Below are positions 25,549-34,103 of a stretch of 64,000 bases of DNA, piece by piece. Every line of letters begins with the position of its first letter. The first letter of the stretch is position 1. The stretch is from Streptomyces sp. NRRL F-6676 (GTDB lineage Bacteria; Actinomycetota; Actinomycetes; Streptomycetales; Streptomycetaceae), in NCBI RefSeq assembly GCF_000725625.1, contig NZ_JOHS01000019.1, positions 71,514-135,513 of the forward strand. Direction: 5' to 3'. The position numbers and the translations under genes were made by a program. The notes beneath the pieces are model-generated. The model was not told where the DNA came from. It made no database searches and saw only the letters and a program-made list of their open reading frames with translations.

Positions 25549-28407
25549 TCAGGCGGTCAGCAGTGCCTCCAGTGCCCGGCCCGTCGCCGGATGGCGGGTC
25601 GTCAGAGTCGTCGCGCCGGAGGGTGAGGACACTTCCGTCCGTGGCCAGTTCTGCTCGCAGCCCAGCAGTCGCGCCACCGCGTCCGTGGTGGCCCGGTGGG
25701 TGCGCAGCAGCACGCCCCCGGCGGCCGCGGGGACCGCGGACACCGGCGCCGGCGCGGCCGGTGCCGTCCGCCACGGCGGTATCCACGCGTCCAGTTCCGC
25801 CAGCCGCCCCGGGAAGATCCGCCCGGCCTCGCGGATCAGCAGCGGGGCCGGCCCGGCCCCGCCCGCCCGCAGTGACGTGATCAGCGTCGGCAGCCACGGC
25901 AGCAGCACCGCGTCCGGCAGCCGCCCGAACGCGTGGGACACCGACTCCACCACGAAGCCCGCGAGCTGCGGCACCGGCTCCAGCGCGTGCAGGAACCCGC
26001 TCAGATAGCGCGGGTAGGACGGCACCACCAGCGGGTTGCCCAGCAACTCGTCGCACCGCCGCCGCAGTTCCGCCCGCGACAGCCGGCCCAGATGCACCTG
26101 CGCCGCCCACAGCAGCGCCACCTTCGCCGGCTCCTCCGGATGCGACTGCGCGACCGCCAGCTCCAGCTGCGTCCGGTCGCAGCCCAGCGACAGCGCGAGC
26201 CCCTCCATGCCGAACAGGAAGCCCAGCGTCGCCGCGACCTGCTCCACCGTCGCTTCCTCGTCGGTGAACGCCGTCGGCAGCAGCGTGCAGTAGTGCGCGT
26301 AACCGGTCCGGACGAAGGACTCTACCCACCCCGGCAGCTCCGGCACGCTGATCCGGTAGTACGCGAGCAGCCGCCGCACCCGGCGCAGCACCTCCGGCGC
26401 GCCGTCGACGCCGCGCTCGGTGGCCAGGACCTCCAGCGCCCGTGTGCCCAGCTCGTCGGCGAGACGGCGGCTGCCCAGGTACAGCACCGCGTCCTCGACC
26501 GCCCCCAGCACCGTCGCCGTCGTCGCCCGCGGCGCGTACGCCGTGCGCCGCAGCCGCTGCTCCAGCACCTGTTCGATGCTGACGCCCTCGTAGCCGAGTT
26601 CGATCAGGGACCGCTGGTGGGTGCCGAGCGCCAGGTCCCACGACTCCTGGAGCGAGCGTCCGCCCAGTGTCCGCTCGCCCATGATCGGGCGGGCGGTGCC
26701 CTGCGGCATCAGATACCGCAGCATCCACAGCACGTCGGAGCAGCGCTCCAGCTCGGGCCTGCCGGCGATGTCCAGCAACGCCCGCTGCACGCCCCGCTGT
26801 TGCAGCTTCATGCCGAGCGGCGCGAGCCGGTCGTGCACATCGCGGGCGAGCGGCGGCAGGGCGTCGTAGCCGACCTGTCCGATCCGGTCGCCGCCCATCA
26901 TGATCTCGACGAGCCGCCGCACGTCGCGCCGCCCCGGCACCCGGTCCTTCTCGATGCAGGTGACGGCCGCGTCCTGGAAGTCGTACGGCGTGGGCTTGGC
27001 CCGGTCCCGCATCCCGGCCAGCAGGATCGACGTCTCGAACACCGCGATGGCGTCCGCCGTGGAGGCGAGATAGCCGGCCCGGCGCGCGGCCCGCACGATC
27101 TCCACCGACCAGCCGAGCAGCTCCGCCTCGTCCACACCGTCGAGCACGGGCGGTCGTCGAAGGAAGCCGGAGAGCCGGTCCGGCGCCGTGTCCCCCGCCG
27201 TGGCCCGGGGAGCCGCCGGCGTCCGCTTCGCGGCCGCCTTCTTCCTCGTGCCCGCCTGCCCGGCCAGCCGGTACGGCTTCACCCTGGTGCGCCTGACGTT
27301 CTTCGCCCACTCCGTCGCCGCGATCGACACCGAACCGGCCGCGAGCCCGAACTGCGCCTCGATCGCCGCATGGCTGGACGGGATCAGCCCGTGCTGCCAG
27401 GTGCTGCCGCTCGGCGGGGTGATCCGGTACGTGTCGGCGCCCCCGACCCCGAACTCCGCCACCCTGCTCGCCGCGTGGAACGCCCCGCACACGTAGAGGC
27501 AGTCCGCCGGGTCCGTACCGGTCGCGGACAGATGCTCCCGCATCCGGGTCCACATGTACCGCTCGCGCTCCTCGTCCACCCGCACCCGCCCGGCGTCCCC
27601 GGGCGCCAGCCGCCGGAACAGGCTGCCGATGAGCAGCATCACCTGGCGGTAGGTGTCGTGGTCGGCGGCGGCGTCGCCGAGCGGCACCTCGACGTACTGG
27701 TGCCACCACTCCGACCAGTGCCGCACCCGCCCGTGCCGCAGCAGATGCTCCTCCAGCTCCGCGAACCGGGGCCGCAGATCGCCGATCTCCACGCCGACCG
27801 CGTCGCCGTGCAGCGCGGCCTCCTCCTCGGCCGGCGGCGCGTCCGGGTCCATGGGCTCCGCGCCCTCGCCGTCCGGGGTCTCGCGCGCCTGCCACTGGAA
27901 GACGTGGTCCGAGGAGCGGTCGACGAGGACCAGTTCGACGCCCGGTGTGTCCAGCGCGTACGCGATCGCCTGGTACTCCGCCGACGCCTCGGTGATCGGC
28001 GCGACCACCGACAGCGGCGCCCACTCGACGGGCAGCCCCGCCACCTCGCCGGCGAACGCCTGCACCGCCACCGGCAGGCGGCAGTTGCGCAGCTCGGTCA
28101 GCAGCGGCGCCATGTCCTCGCACAGCTCCAGGTACACCACCTTCGGCTGCTTCTCGCGGAGCCGTCGCGCCATCGCCAGCGCCGAGGCGGGCGAGTGGTG
28201 GCAGACGGGGAAGATCTCCAGCGGCTCGCGCACCGCCCGGTCCACGTCGTCGACGATGCCGAGCAGGATGCCCTCCAGCGCGCCCGGTCCGTCGGCGAAC
28301 TCCGTGGCCGCCTCGTGGAGTTGCGCACGCAGCGCCTCGAACGGGCCCCTCGCCGCCGTCGCCGCCGTCGCCGTTCCTGCGGCGGGCAGGTTCTGTGTCG
28401 CGCTCAC
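25549..28407 (-). CDS. DUF5682 family protein of the SWIM-vWA-MoxR operon
   Basis: 952-residue soluble protein. The N-terminal region has IFPVCHHSPASALAMARRL (about 65-83) followed by PKVVYLELCEDM (88-99). This spacing of a His motif and a strand ending in Glu resembles the TraB/ChaN/EreA superfamily, whose conserved His and Glu residues form the active site; that link is my inference. A Lys/Ala-rich insert (about 370-390) separates it from a long helical C-terminal region. Start overlaps the MoxR stop by 4 bases. Last gene of a four-gene operon; function unknown. Confidence 0.85.
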   Translation of the reverse strand: MSATQNLPAAGTATAATAARGPFEALRAQLHEAATEFADGPGALEGILLGIVDDVDRAVREPLEIFPVCHHSPASALAMARRLREKQPKVVYLELCEDMAPLLTELRNCRLPVAVQAFAGEVAGLPVEWAPLSVVAPITEASAEYQAIAYALDTPGVELVLVDRSSDHVFQWQARETPDGEGAEPMDPDAPPAEEEAALHGDAVGVEIGDLRPRFAELEEHLLRHGRVRHWSEWWHQYVEVPLGDAAADHDTYRQVMLLIGSLFRRLAPGDAGRVRVDEERERYMWTRMREHLSATGTDPADCLYVCGAFHAASRVAEFGVGGADTYRITPPSGSTWQHGLIPSSHAAIEAQFGLAAGSVSIAATEWAKNVRRTRVKPYRLAGQAGTRKKAAAKRTPAAPRATAGDTAPDRLSGFLRRPPVLDGVDEAELLGWSVEIVRAARRAGYLASTADAIAVFETSILLAGMRDRAKPTPYDFQDAAVTCIEKDRVPGRRDVRRLVEIMMGGDRIGQVGYDALPPLARDVHDRLAPLGMKLQQRGVQRALLDIAGRPELERCSDVLWMLRYLMPQGTARPIMGERTLGGRSLQESWDLALGTHQRSLIELGYEGVSIEQVLEQRLRRTAYAPRATTATVLGAVEDAVLYLGSRRLADELGTRALEVLATERGVDGAPEVLRRVRRLLAYYRISVPELPGWVESFVRTGYAHYCTLLPTAFTDEEATVEQVAATLGFLFGMEGLALSLGCDRTQLELAVAQSHPEEPAKVALLWAAQVHLGRLSRAELRRRCDELLGNPLVVPSYPRYLSGFLHALEPVPQLAGFVVESVSHAFGRLPDAVLLPWLPTLITSLRAGGAGPAPLLIREAGRIFPGRLAELDAWIPPWRTAPAAPAPVSAVPAAAGGVLLRTHRATTDAVARLLGCEQNWPRTEVSSPSGATTLTTRHPATGRALEALLTA

Positions 28408-29528
28408 GAGAGGGTCGCGATCGCGTCGCGGCCGCCCTTGAGGAACTCCGGCCAGGAGCCGCCCTCCTGCGTGCTGCGCGGCTCGACCACGCCGTGCAGG
28501 TACTTGTTGAGGATGGCCAGGTCCTCCGGCGCGCGCCGGGCCAGCGACCCGACCAGCGAGGAGGCGAGCGTACGGGCGCTCAGCGCGCTCTCGCCGAAGA
28601 AGTTGCTGTGCAGGATCGCGTCCTCCAGCACACCGATCTGCTCGGCGGTGGACAGCGCCGACTCCAGCTTCTCGTCGTCGCTGCCGGCCGCGGCGGCGGA
28701 GGCGCGCAGATCGGCGAAGCTGCGCAGCAGCACGTCGAGCAGGGTCGGCGGCACGTCCAGCTCTATCTCGTGGCGCCGCAGCAGCTCCTCGGTGCGGAAG
28801 CGGACGATCTCCGCCTCGCTCTTCTTGTTGGTCACCACCGGGATGCGGACGAAGTTGAAGCGGCGCTTGAGCGCGGACGACAGGTCGTTGACGCCCCGGT
28901 CGCGGCTGTTGGCGGTGGCGATGACCGAGAAGCCGGGCCTGGCGAAGACGATGTTGTCGCTGTCCTGGTCACTGCCCAGCTCGGGGACCGAGATGTACTT
29001 CTCGGACAGGATCGAGATGAGCGCGTCCTGTACGTCACTGGTCGAGCGCGTGAGCTCCTCGAAGCGGCCGATCGCGCCGGTCTCCATCGCCGTCATGATC
29101 GGGGAGGGGATCATCGACTCCCGGGACTGCCCCTTGGCGATCACCATGGAGACGTTCCACGAGTACTTGATGTGGTCCTCCGTGGTGCCGGCCGTGCCCT
29201 GCACCACCAGCGTGGAGTTGCGGGAGATCGCCGCGGACAGCAGCTCGGCCAGCCAGCTCTTGCCGGTGCCGGGGTCGCCGATCAGCAGTAGCCCGCGGTC
29301 CGAGGCGAGCGTCACGATGGACCGCTCGACGAAGCTGCGGTCGCCGAACCACTTCTGCGTCACCTCCCGGTCCAGGCCGTCGGCGCGTTCGGAGCCGAGG
29401 ATGAACAGGCGCACCATCTTGGGCGACAGCCGCCAGGAGAACGGCTTGGGGCCGTCGTCGACCGACTCCAGCCAGTCCAGCTCCTCGGCGTACTTGATCT
29501 CGGCGGGGGCGCGCAACAGGTCGGACAT
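28404..29528 (-). CDS. MoxR-type AAA+ ATPase
   Basis: 374-residue AAA+ ATPase with Walker A GDPGTGKS (about 84-91), a sensor-1-like IATANSRDRGVNDLSSALKRRFNF and a C-terminal lid. MoxR proteins act as chaperones with von Willebrand A partners, as RavA does with ViaA. Here a vWA gene lies immediately upstream and DUF5682 downstream (4-base overlap), so the three are translationally linked. In these systems the ATPase probably loads metal or remodels the vWA partner. Confidence 0.9.
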   Translation of the reverse strand: MSDLLRAPAEIKYAEELDWLESVDDGPKPFSWRLSPKMVRLFILGSERADGLDREVTQKWFGDRSFVERSIVTLASDRGLLLIGDPGTGKSWLAELLSAAISRNSTLVVQGTAGTTEDHIKYSWNVSMVIAKGQSRESMIPSPIMTAMETGAIGRFEELTRSTSDVQDALISILSEKYISVPELGSDQDSDNIVFARPGFSVIATANSRDRGVNDLSSALKRRFNFVRIPVVTNKKSEAEIVRFRTEELLRRHEIELDVPPTLLDVLLRSFADLRASAAAAGSDDEKLESALSTAEQIGVLEDAILHSNFFGESALSARTLASSLVGSLARRAPEDLAILNKYLHGVVEPRSTQEGGSWPEFLKGGRDAIATLS

Positions 29529-29604
29529 GATGAGCCTTTCGGAAGAAGCGACGAGTACGTGTACGTGTGGGCAGGCGGGTGCGGGAGGGAGAAGCGTGGG
29601 GCGC

Positions 29605-31188
29605 TCAGGTCAGGAACGTCTTCAGCTCGTGCACGAGCTTGCGGATGTGGCCGGAGAGCACCGGCGTACCCAGGTCCTTGAACCGCTCCCGGAACCACGG
29701 GTTGACGCTGCCGCGCCCCGAGCTGGTCACCGAGCCGACCGGGATGAACTTGGCCCCGGAGCGGTGGATCGCGGCCATCGACTCGAACAGCGGCTCGGTC
29801 TGCCACTCGTAGAAGTCGGATATCCAGACGACGACGGTGTTGCGCGGCTCCGCGATCTTCGGCTGGGCCAGCGCCATCGCGACCGTGCCGTCCGTCCCGC
29901 CGCCCAGGTTGGTGCGCAGCAGGGTCTCGAAGGGGTCGTGCACCCAGGGGGTGAGGTCGAGCGCCTGGGTGTCGTACGCGATCAGATGGACGTCGACCTT
30001 GGGCAGTCCGGCGAAGATCGACGCCAGGATGGTGCAGTTGACCATGGAGTCGACCATCGAGCCCGACTGGTCCACCACCACGATCAGCCGCTGCGGCGTC
30101 GTCTTGCGGGCGGTGTGCCGGTAGTAGAGGCGGTCGACGTAGAGCCGCTCCTCCTCCGGGTCCCAGTTGGTGAGGTTCTTCCAGATCGTGCGGTCCAGAT
30201 CCAGGTTGCGGTAGACCCGCTTCGGCGGGACCGACCGGTCCAGGGCGCCGACCGTGGCCTTCTCCACCTGGGTGCGCAGTACCTCGGCGACCTCGTCGAC
30301 GAAGCGGCGGATCAGCGCCTTGGCGTTGGCCAGGGCGACGCCGGACAGGTTGTCCTTGTCCCGCAGGAGCTGCTCCATCAGCGACATGCTGGGCGTCAAC
30401 TGCGAGGCCAGCTTGGGGTCGGCGAGCACCTCGCGCAGCCGCATCCGCTTGACGAGGTCGGCCTCGATGGCACCCAGCTCCGGGCCGATGGCCGGGATGA
30501 GCGTGCTCAGACCGGGCGTCGGGGCGCCGAAGCCGGTGCCGGTCGGGCTCACTCCGCCCGGGCTCGACCCGCCCGGGCTCGACCCACCCCCGGGGCGTCC
30601 GCCGCCCCGCAGCCCGCCGGGCTCGCAGCCCAGCGCGCGCTCCAGCCAGCCCGCGTCGGACTGCCAGCGCGCCAGCTGCCCGGCGGTGACCGTCCCGGAG
30701 CCGGCGGAGAAGACGTTGAGCAGCACCTTCGACACCAGCGCCGCGCGCCGCACCTCGGCCGCCCGGTCCCGCCCCCCGCCGCCCTCGGCGGCGTCGTCGT
30801 GGTCGGACTCGGGCACCATCAACCGGTCGAACTCGTCGGCCAGTTCGGGGTGACGCTGCACGACCGAGTCGACGGACGCCTTCGGATCGAGCAGCGCGGG
30901 CGGCAGCCCGATGTCCTTGACGACGGCGAGGCTCGACGACTCCAGCGCGGGCTGCTCCTCGGGGTCGAACAGCCGGGCGAGCAGCCGCCAGTAGAGCACC
31001 TGACGGCGGGTCTCGTGCGGGTTCGCCTCCGGGGTCTCCGGAGTCACCGGAGCTTCTGGGGCCTCCGTAGCTTTCGTAGTTTCCGGGGCTTCCGGGGCGG
31101 ACCTCCCGGCAGCGGCTTCGGTCGTGCCGGTGGTTGCGGTCGTGGCGGTGGCGTGGGCCATCTCGGTGTTCTCGTCCGGCTCGGTCAT
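29605..31188 (-). CDS. von Willebrand factor A domain protein (MoxR partner)
   Basis: 527-residue protein. The N-terminal 60 residues are Thr/Ala/Glu/Pro-rich, a middle helical region carries a Gly/Ser linker of repeated GGSSP units (about 200-215), and the C-terminal vWA domain has the metal-site motif DQSGS (373-377), a GGGTDGT loop and the later Asp in WISDFYEW, so the MIDAS is complete. ATG overlaps the SWIM gene's stop as ATGA; an internal ATG at residue 10 is possible. It sits 76 bases before the MoxR gene. Confidence 0.9.
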   Translation of the reverse strand: MTEPDENTEMAHATATTATTGTTEAAAGRSAPEAPETTKATEAPEAPVTPETPEANPHETRRQVLYWRLLARLFDPEEQPALESSSLAVVKDIGLPPALLDPKASVDSVVQRHPELADEFDRLMVPESDHDDAAEGGGGRDRAAEVRRAALVSKVLLNVFSAGSGTVTAGQLARWQSDAGWLERALGCEPGGLRGGGRPGGGSSPGGSSPGGVSPTGTGFGAPTPGLSTLIPAIGPELGAIEADLVKRMRLREVLADPKLASQLTPSMSLMEQLLRDKDNLSGVALANAKALIRRFVDEVAEVLRTQVEKATVGALDRSVPPKRVYRNLDLDRTIWKNLTNWDPEEERLYVDRLYYRHTARKTTPQRLIVVVDQSGSMVDSMVNCTILASIFAGLPKVDVHLIAYDTQALDLTPWVHDPFETLLRTNLGGGTDGTVAMALAQPKIAEPRNTVVVWISDFYEWQTEPLFESMAAIHRSGAKFIPVGSVTSSGRGSVNPWFRERFKDLGTPVLSGHIRKLVHELKTFLT

Positions 31189-33125
31189 TTGCGCAGCAGC
31201 CTTCCGGCGCGCTCGCGCAGGACTGTCACCGCGTCCGTCGCCGCCTTCTCCGCCTTGATCCCGGCCTTGTCGGTGGTGCCGCCCGCCCACGCCCCCGCGT
31301 GCACGGTGACGGGCTTCTTCCGCACGGTCGTCTCGACGGCCAGCGGTTGCAGCCGGAACCGTCCGGCGTCCCAGCGCAGCAACCCGATGCACGCGTGCGA
31401 CGCCGCCACGGCCTCCGGGGTGAGCGGCCCGGCGGTCGGCACCCGGTCGGTGTCGACGACGAGACGGTGACCGGCGACGGTGAACGTCAGGGTCCCGCTG
31501 TCGTCGTCCCGTTGGCTTTCGTAGCCCTCCAGGAACACCGGTTCCGCGAGCCGCGCGGGGTGCCGGTCCAGCGGCGCCGTCGGCGCCGCGCCCGCGGTGG
31601 GCAGGGCGACGCGGGCGGTGGCGAAGGCGTCGGCCGGCTCGCCCCGGCGGGCGTGCTCCTCGCTCCACACCAGGTCGCCCTCGTCGGTGACCGGCATGTC
31701 GGTGACGTCCATCGCACGCCCCTCGCCGACCGCCGCCAGCAGCGACAGATGCGGGCGCAGCAACTGCCAGACGCCGGCCCCGACGACCGTGTCGGGCTTC
31801 GGCACCGAGACCCCGGCCCGCACCAGGCGGGGCGGGGAGCCGTCGGCGGGCTCCAGCACCGCGTGCACCTGGGCCTGTGCGGCCGTGGCGTGTTCGTGCA
31901 GGTCGGTGCCGAGCGGCAGCAGCCGTCCGGTGACCGTGCCGGTCGGGGCCGCGCCCGCGGCGCCGGGCACGGTCAGCAGCATCGCCCGCGACCACAGGTC
32001 GCCCCAGCGGCGCTCGGGCACCCGCTCCAGGGCGGCGCCCGGGCAGGAGGCGGCCAGTTCGAAGGCCAGACCGTCCAGCAGCGTCGCCAGGCGGCGCAGC
32101 GACGGCTCCGGGAGCATCGCGGAGACGACGGGGGCGGCGCCGGCGACCACGTCGTGGTCGAGGTTGCGCCAGCCCGTGCGGGCCAGGTCGCAGAGCCAGG
32201 AGCGGGCGGCGACCAGCAGGTTCGCCGGCTGCGGCGCGGCGGGCGACGGCTCCGGGTCCGCGTCGTGCGTACGGCCGGTCAGCTCCTCGCCGCGGGCCGC
32301 CAGCGCGTCGTGGACGGAGCCGAGGAGTGCCGTGCGGGCGGCGGCGAGGGCGGTGAAGTGGTCCTCGCCGGCGGCACCGGCCGCGGCCTTCTCGGCCGCC
32401 TCGGCGGTCCGGGCGGCCAGCGGCGAGGCCGCCAGGGCGGCGGCGAAGACCTGAAGGTCGGCGGCCTGGGTGGGCGCCGGGCGCAGCAGGCCGCCCACGA
32501 GGGCGCGGTCCAGGGCGGCGACGGCTTCCAGGGCGTCGTCGAAGCCGGGGACCGGCGCGCCGAGAAGTGCTGTCTCCGTGCCGTCGTCCTCGTTCCCGGG
32601 GCCGGCGTCGGCGGTGGGTGCCGTTCCCCTGGTGGGCGGGAACCAGTGCATCTCCGGGGACGGGGTGGTGCTGGGCGGGAGTTCCAGGTAGGCGAGGTGG
32701 CGCAGGAAGCGGCTGAAGACGGAGGCGGCGGCCTTGTCGGCGGCCGGCTGGGGGCGGGTAGCGCTCATGTCGGCGGTGATGCTCGCCGCCGTCGGCTCCT
32801 CGCCGCCGTCGGTGGCGTCCAGGCGGAGGTAGCGGGCGACGCGGGTGGGGCCGTACTGGAGTACGGCCTCCTTGATCAGGGCCAGGATGTGGTTGCAGAA
32901 GCCGCCGCGGGCGCCGCCGCAGGGGCGGTTGTTGTTGGTGCTGCAAGCGTATGCGTAGGTGCCGGTGGCGACCGACGAGACGTAGACCCGTTCGATGTCC
33001 GAGCCGCTGGAGACGACGCCCTGGAGGCGGCCGTCGGCCAGTTCGACGAACGGGACCTTGGCGAGTTTGCGTGGCCGGGCGGGCGGGGTCACCCGGGCCG
33101 TGCTTGCCGTTTCCCACTCCGACAA
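31185..33125 (-). CDS. SWIM zinc-finger family protein
   Basis: 646-residue protein, first gene of the operon. Near the N-terminus is a SWIM-like zinc-binding set Cys61, Cys69, Cys77, His79 (ACSTNN, RPCGG, FCNHI), with CxH preserved and a wider first spacing than the textbook CxC form. The remainder is Ala/Glu/Leu-rich helical sequence. The start is TTG with strong AAAGGAGAT upstream. SWIM domains bind DNA or proteins. Its constant companionship with vWA-MoxR-DUF5682 in Streptomyces suggests a common complex; activity is unknown. Confidence 0.85.
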   Translation of the reverse strand: MSEWETASTARVTPPARPRKLAKVPFVELADGRLQGVVSSGSDIERVYVSSVATGTYAYACSTNNNRPCGGARGGFCNHILALIKEAVLQYGPTRVARYLRLDATDGGEEPTAASITADMSATRPQPAADKAAASVFSRFLRHLAYLELPPSTTPSPEMHWFPPTRGTAPTADAGPGNEDDGTETALLGAPVPGFDDALEAVAALDRALVGGLLRPAPTQAADLQVFAAALAASPLAARTAEAAEKAAAGAAGEDHFTALAAARTALLGSVHDALAARGEELTGRTHDADPEPSPAAPQPANLLVAARSWLCDLARTGWRNLDHDVVAGAAPVVSAMLPEPSLRRLATLLDGLAFELAASCPGAALERVPERRWGDLWSRAMLLTVPGAAGAAPTGTVTGRLLPLGTDLHEHATAAQAQVHAVLEPADGSPPRLVRAGVSVPKPDTVVGAGVWQLLRPHLSLLAAVGEGRAMDVTDMPVTDEGDLVWSEEHARRGEPADAFATARVALPTAGAAPTAPLDRHPARLAEPVFLEGYESQRDDDSGTLTFTVAGHRLVVDTDRVPTAGPLTPEAVAASHACIGLLRWDAGRFRLQPLAVETTVRKKPVTVHAGAWAGGTTDKAGIKAEKAATDAVTVLRERAGRLLRK

Positions 33126-33254
33126 CGCGTCATCTCCTTTTCGGTGCGCGGGGGTTGCTGCCGGGGGGTGTGCGCGGGCATGCCTCGGTGACCCCCCTCG
33201 CGGCAGAACCGCGGTAGGGGAATGAAGCTAGCGGGGGGCACTGACAACGGGGTT

Positions 33255-33370
33255 CGGTGCGGGGGGACGGGGGTCGGGGGACGGGCGCGGAAGAGCTCGG
33301 GTGGCGTGGGCCGCCGAGCGGGTGCGGATGCGCCGTGGCTGGTCGCGCAGTTCCCCGCGCCCCTGGGTAC
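33255..33370 (+). repeat. Composite GC-rich intergenic repeat, copy 3 (partial)
   Basis: Contains AGAGCTCGGGTGG, GGGTGCGGATGCG and CGCGCAGTTCCCCGCGCCCC, matching the central and right part of the copy at 25203-25548. It runs directly into the poly-G tract at 33411. Confidence 0.65.
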
Positions 33371-33395
33371 GACGTGGTGATCGCCGGTTTCTCGG

Positions 33396-34103
33396 CTACG
33401 GGTAGATCGTGGCGGGGGGGGGGGGGGGGCGCGGGGGGGGGGCGGGGGGGGGGGGCCGGGGAGCGGCAGCGACCAGGTGTTCCAGGTACCGCCGCGCCGT
33501 GATCCGCGAAATCCCCACTGTCTCCGCGAGCCCCGCCGCGGTCACCCCCTCCGGCGCCGCCTCCCGCAACGTCTTCGTGACGCGTTCCAGCGTCGGACCG
33601 CTCAACCCCTTCGGCAGCGCCGCCGGCCCCGGCGCACGCAGCGCGGCCAGCGCGCGGTCCACCTCGTCCTGCCCGCTCGCCTCGCCCACCGTCGCGTGGA
33701 ACTCCGCGTACCGCACCAACCGGTCCCGCAGCGTCGCGAAGGTGAACGGTTTCAGCACGTACTGCACCACCCCCAGCGACACCCCCTCCCGCACCACCGC
33801 CAGGTCCCGCGCGGAGGTCACCGCGATGACGTCCGCGTGGTGCCCCGCCGCCCGCAGCGAGCGGGCGAGCTGCAATCCGTGCACGTCCGGCAGATGCAGG
33901 TCGAGCAGGAGCAGGTCCACCGGCATCCGGTCCAGCGCGCGCCGCGCCTCCGCGCCGGTGTGCGCCTTCCCGACCGCGGCGAACCCCGGCACCCGTCCGA
34001 CGTACATCACATGCGCGTCCGCCGCGACGGGATCGTCCTCCACGACCAGCACACGGATCACCTCGGCCCCGCCGACCCCGCCCGCCCCAGCCGTATCCGT
34101 CAC
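33396..34103 (-). CDS. Response regulator (DcuR/CitB-like) with altered C-terminus
   Basis: 235-residue regulator. Receiver domain: acidic pair VVEDD, phospho-acceptor Asp68 in LLLLDLHLPD, switch Thr in AVTSA and Lys in YVLKPF. The C-terminal DNA-binding part ends with the recognition helix GISRITARRYLEHLVAA. After that, family members continue with a wing (typically an RTPRYG-like sequence), but here a C/G homopolymer tract encodes a run of Pro and Ala, so the last 24 residues look wrong. GTG start overlaps the kinase stop by 4 bases. Partner of the kinase; likely controls dctA. Confidence 0.83.
   Translation of the reverse strand: MTDTAGAGGVGGAEVIRVLVVEDDPVAADAHVMYVGRVPGFAAVGKAHTGAEARRALDRMPVDLLLLDLHLPDVHGLQLARSLRAAGHHADVIAVTSARDLAVVREGVSLGVVQYVLKPFTFATLRDRLVRYAEFHATVGEASGQDEVDRALAALRAPGPAALPKGLSGPTLERVTKTLREAAPEGVTAAGLAETVGISRITARRYLEHLVAAAPRPPPPAPPPRPPPPPATIYP
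33411..33460. repeat. Poly-G tract inside the 3' end of the response regulator gene
   Basis: Runs of 16, 10 and 12 G separated by one to three other bases (33414-33429, 33433-33442, 33444-33455), unlike anything else in the window. It could be a sequencing or assembly artefact, or a slippage-prone tract. Confidence 0.8.

Noticed and set aside
25933..31470. A very long plus-strand open frame (over 1800 codons) across the DUF5682, MoxR and vWA genes
   Set aside because: It is the antisense shadow of three well-supported minus-strand genes, with Arg/Gly/His-rich composition and no family resemblance; such frames are common in high-GC DNA.
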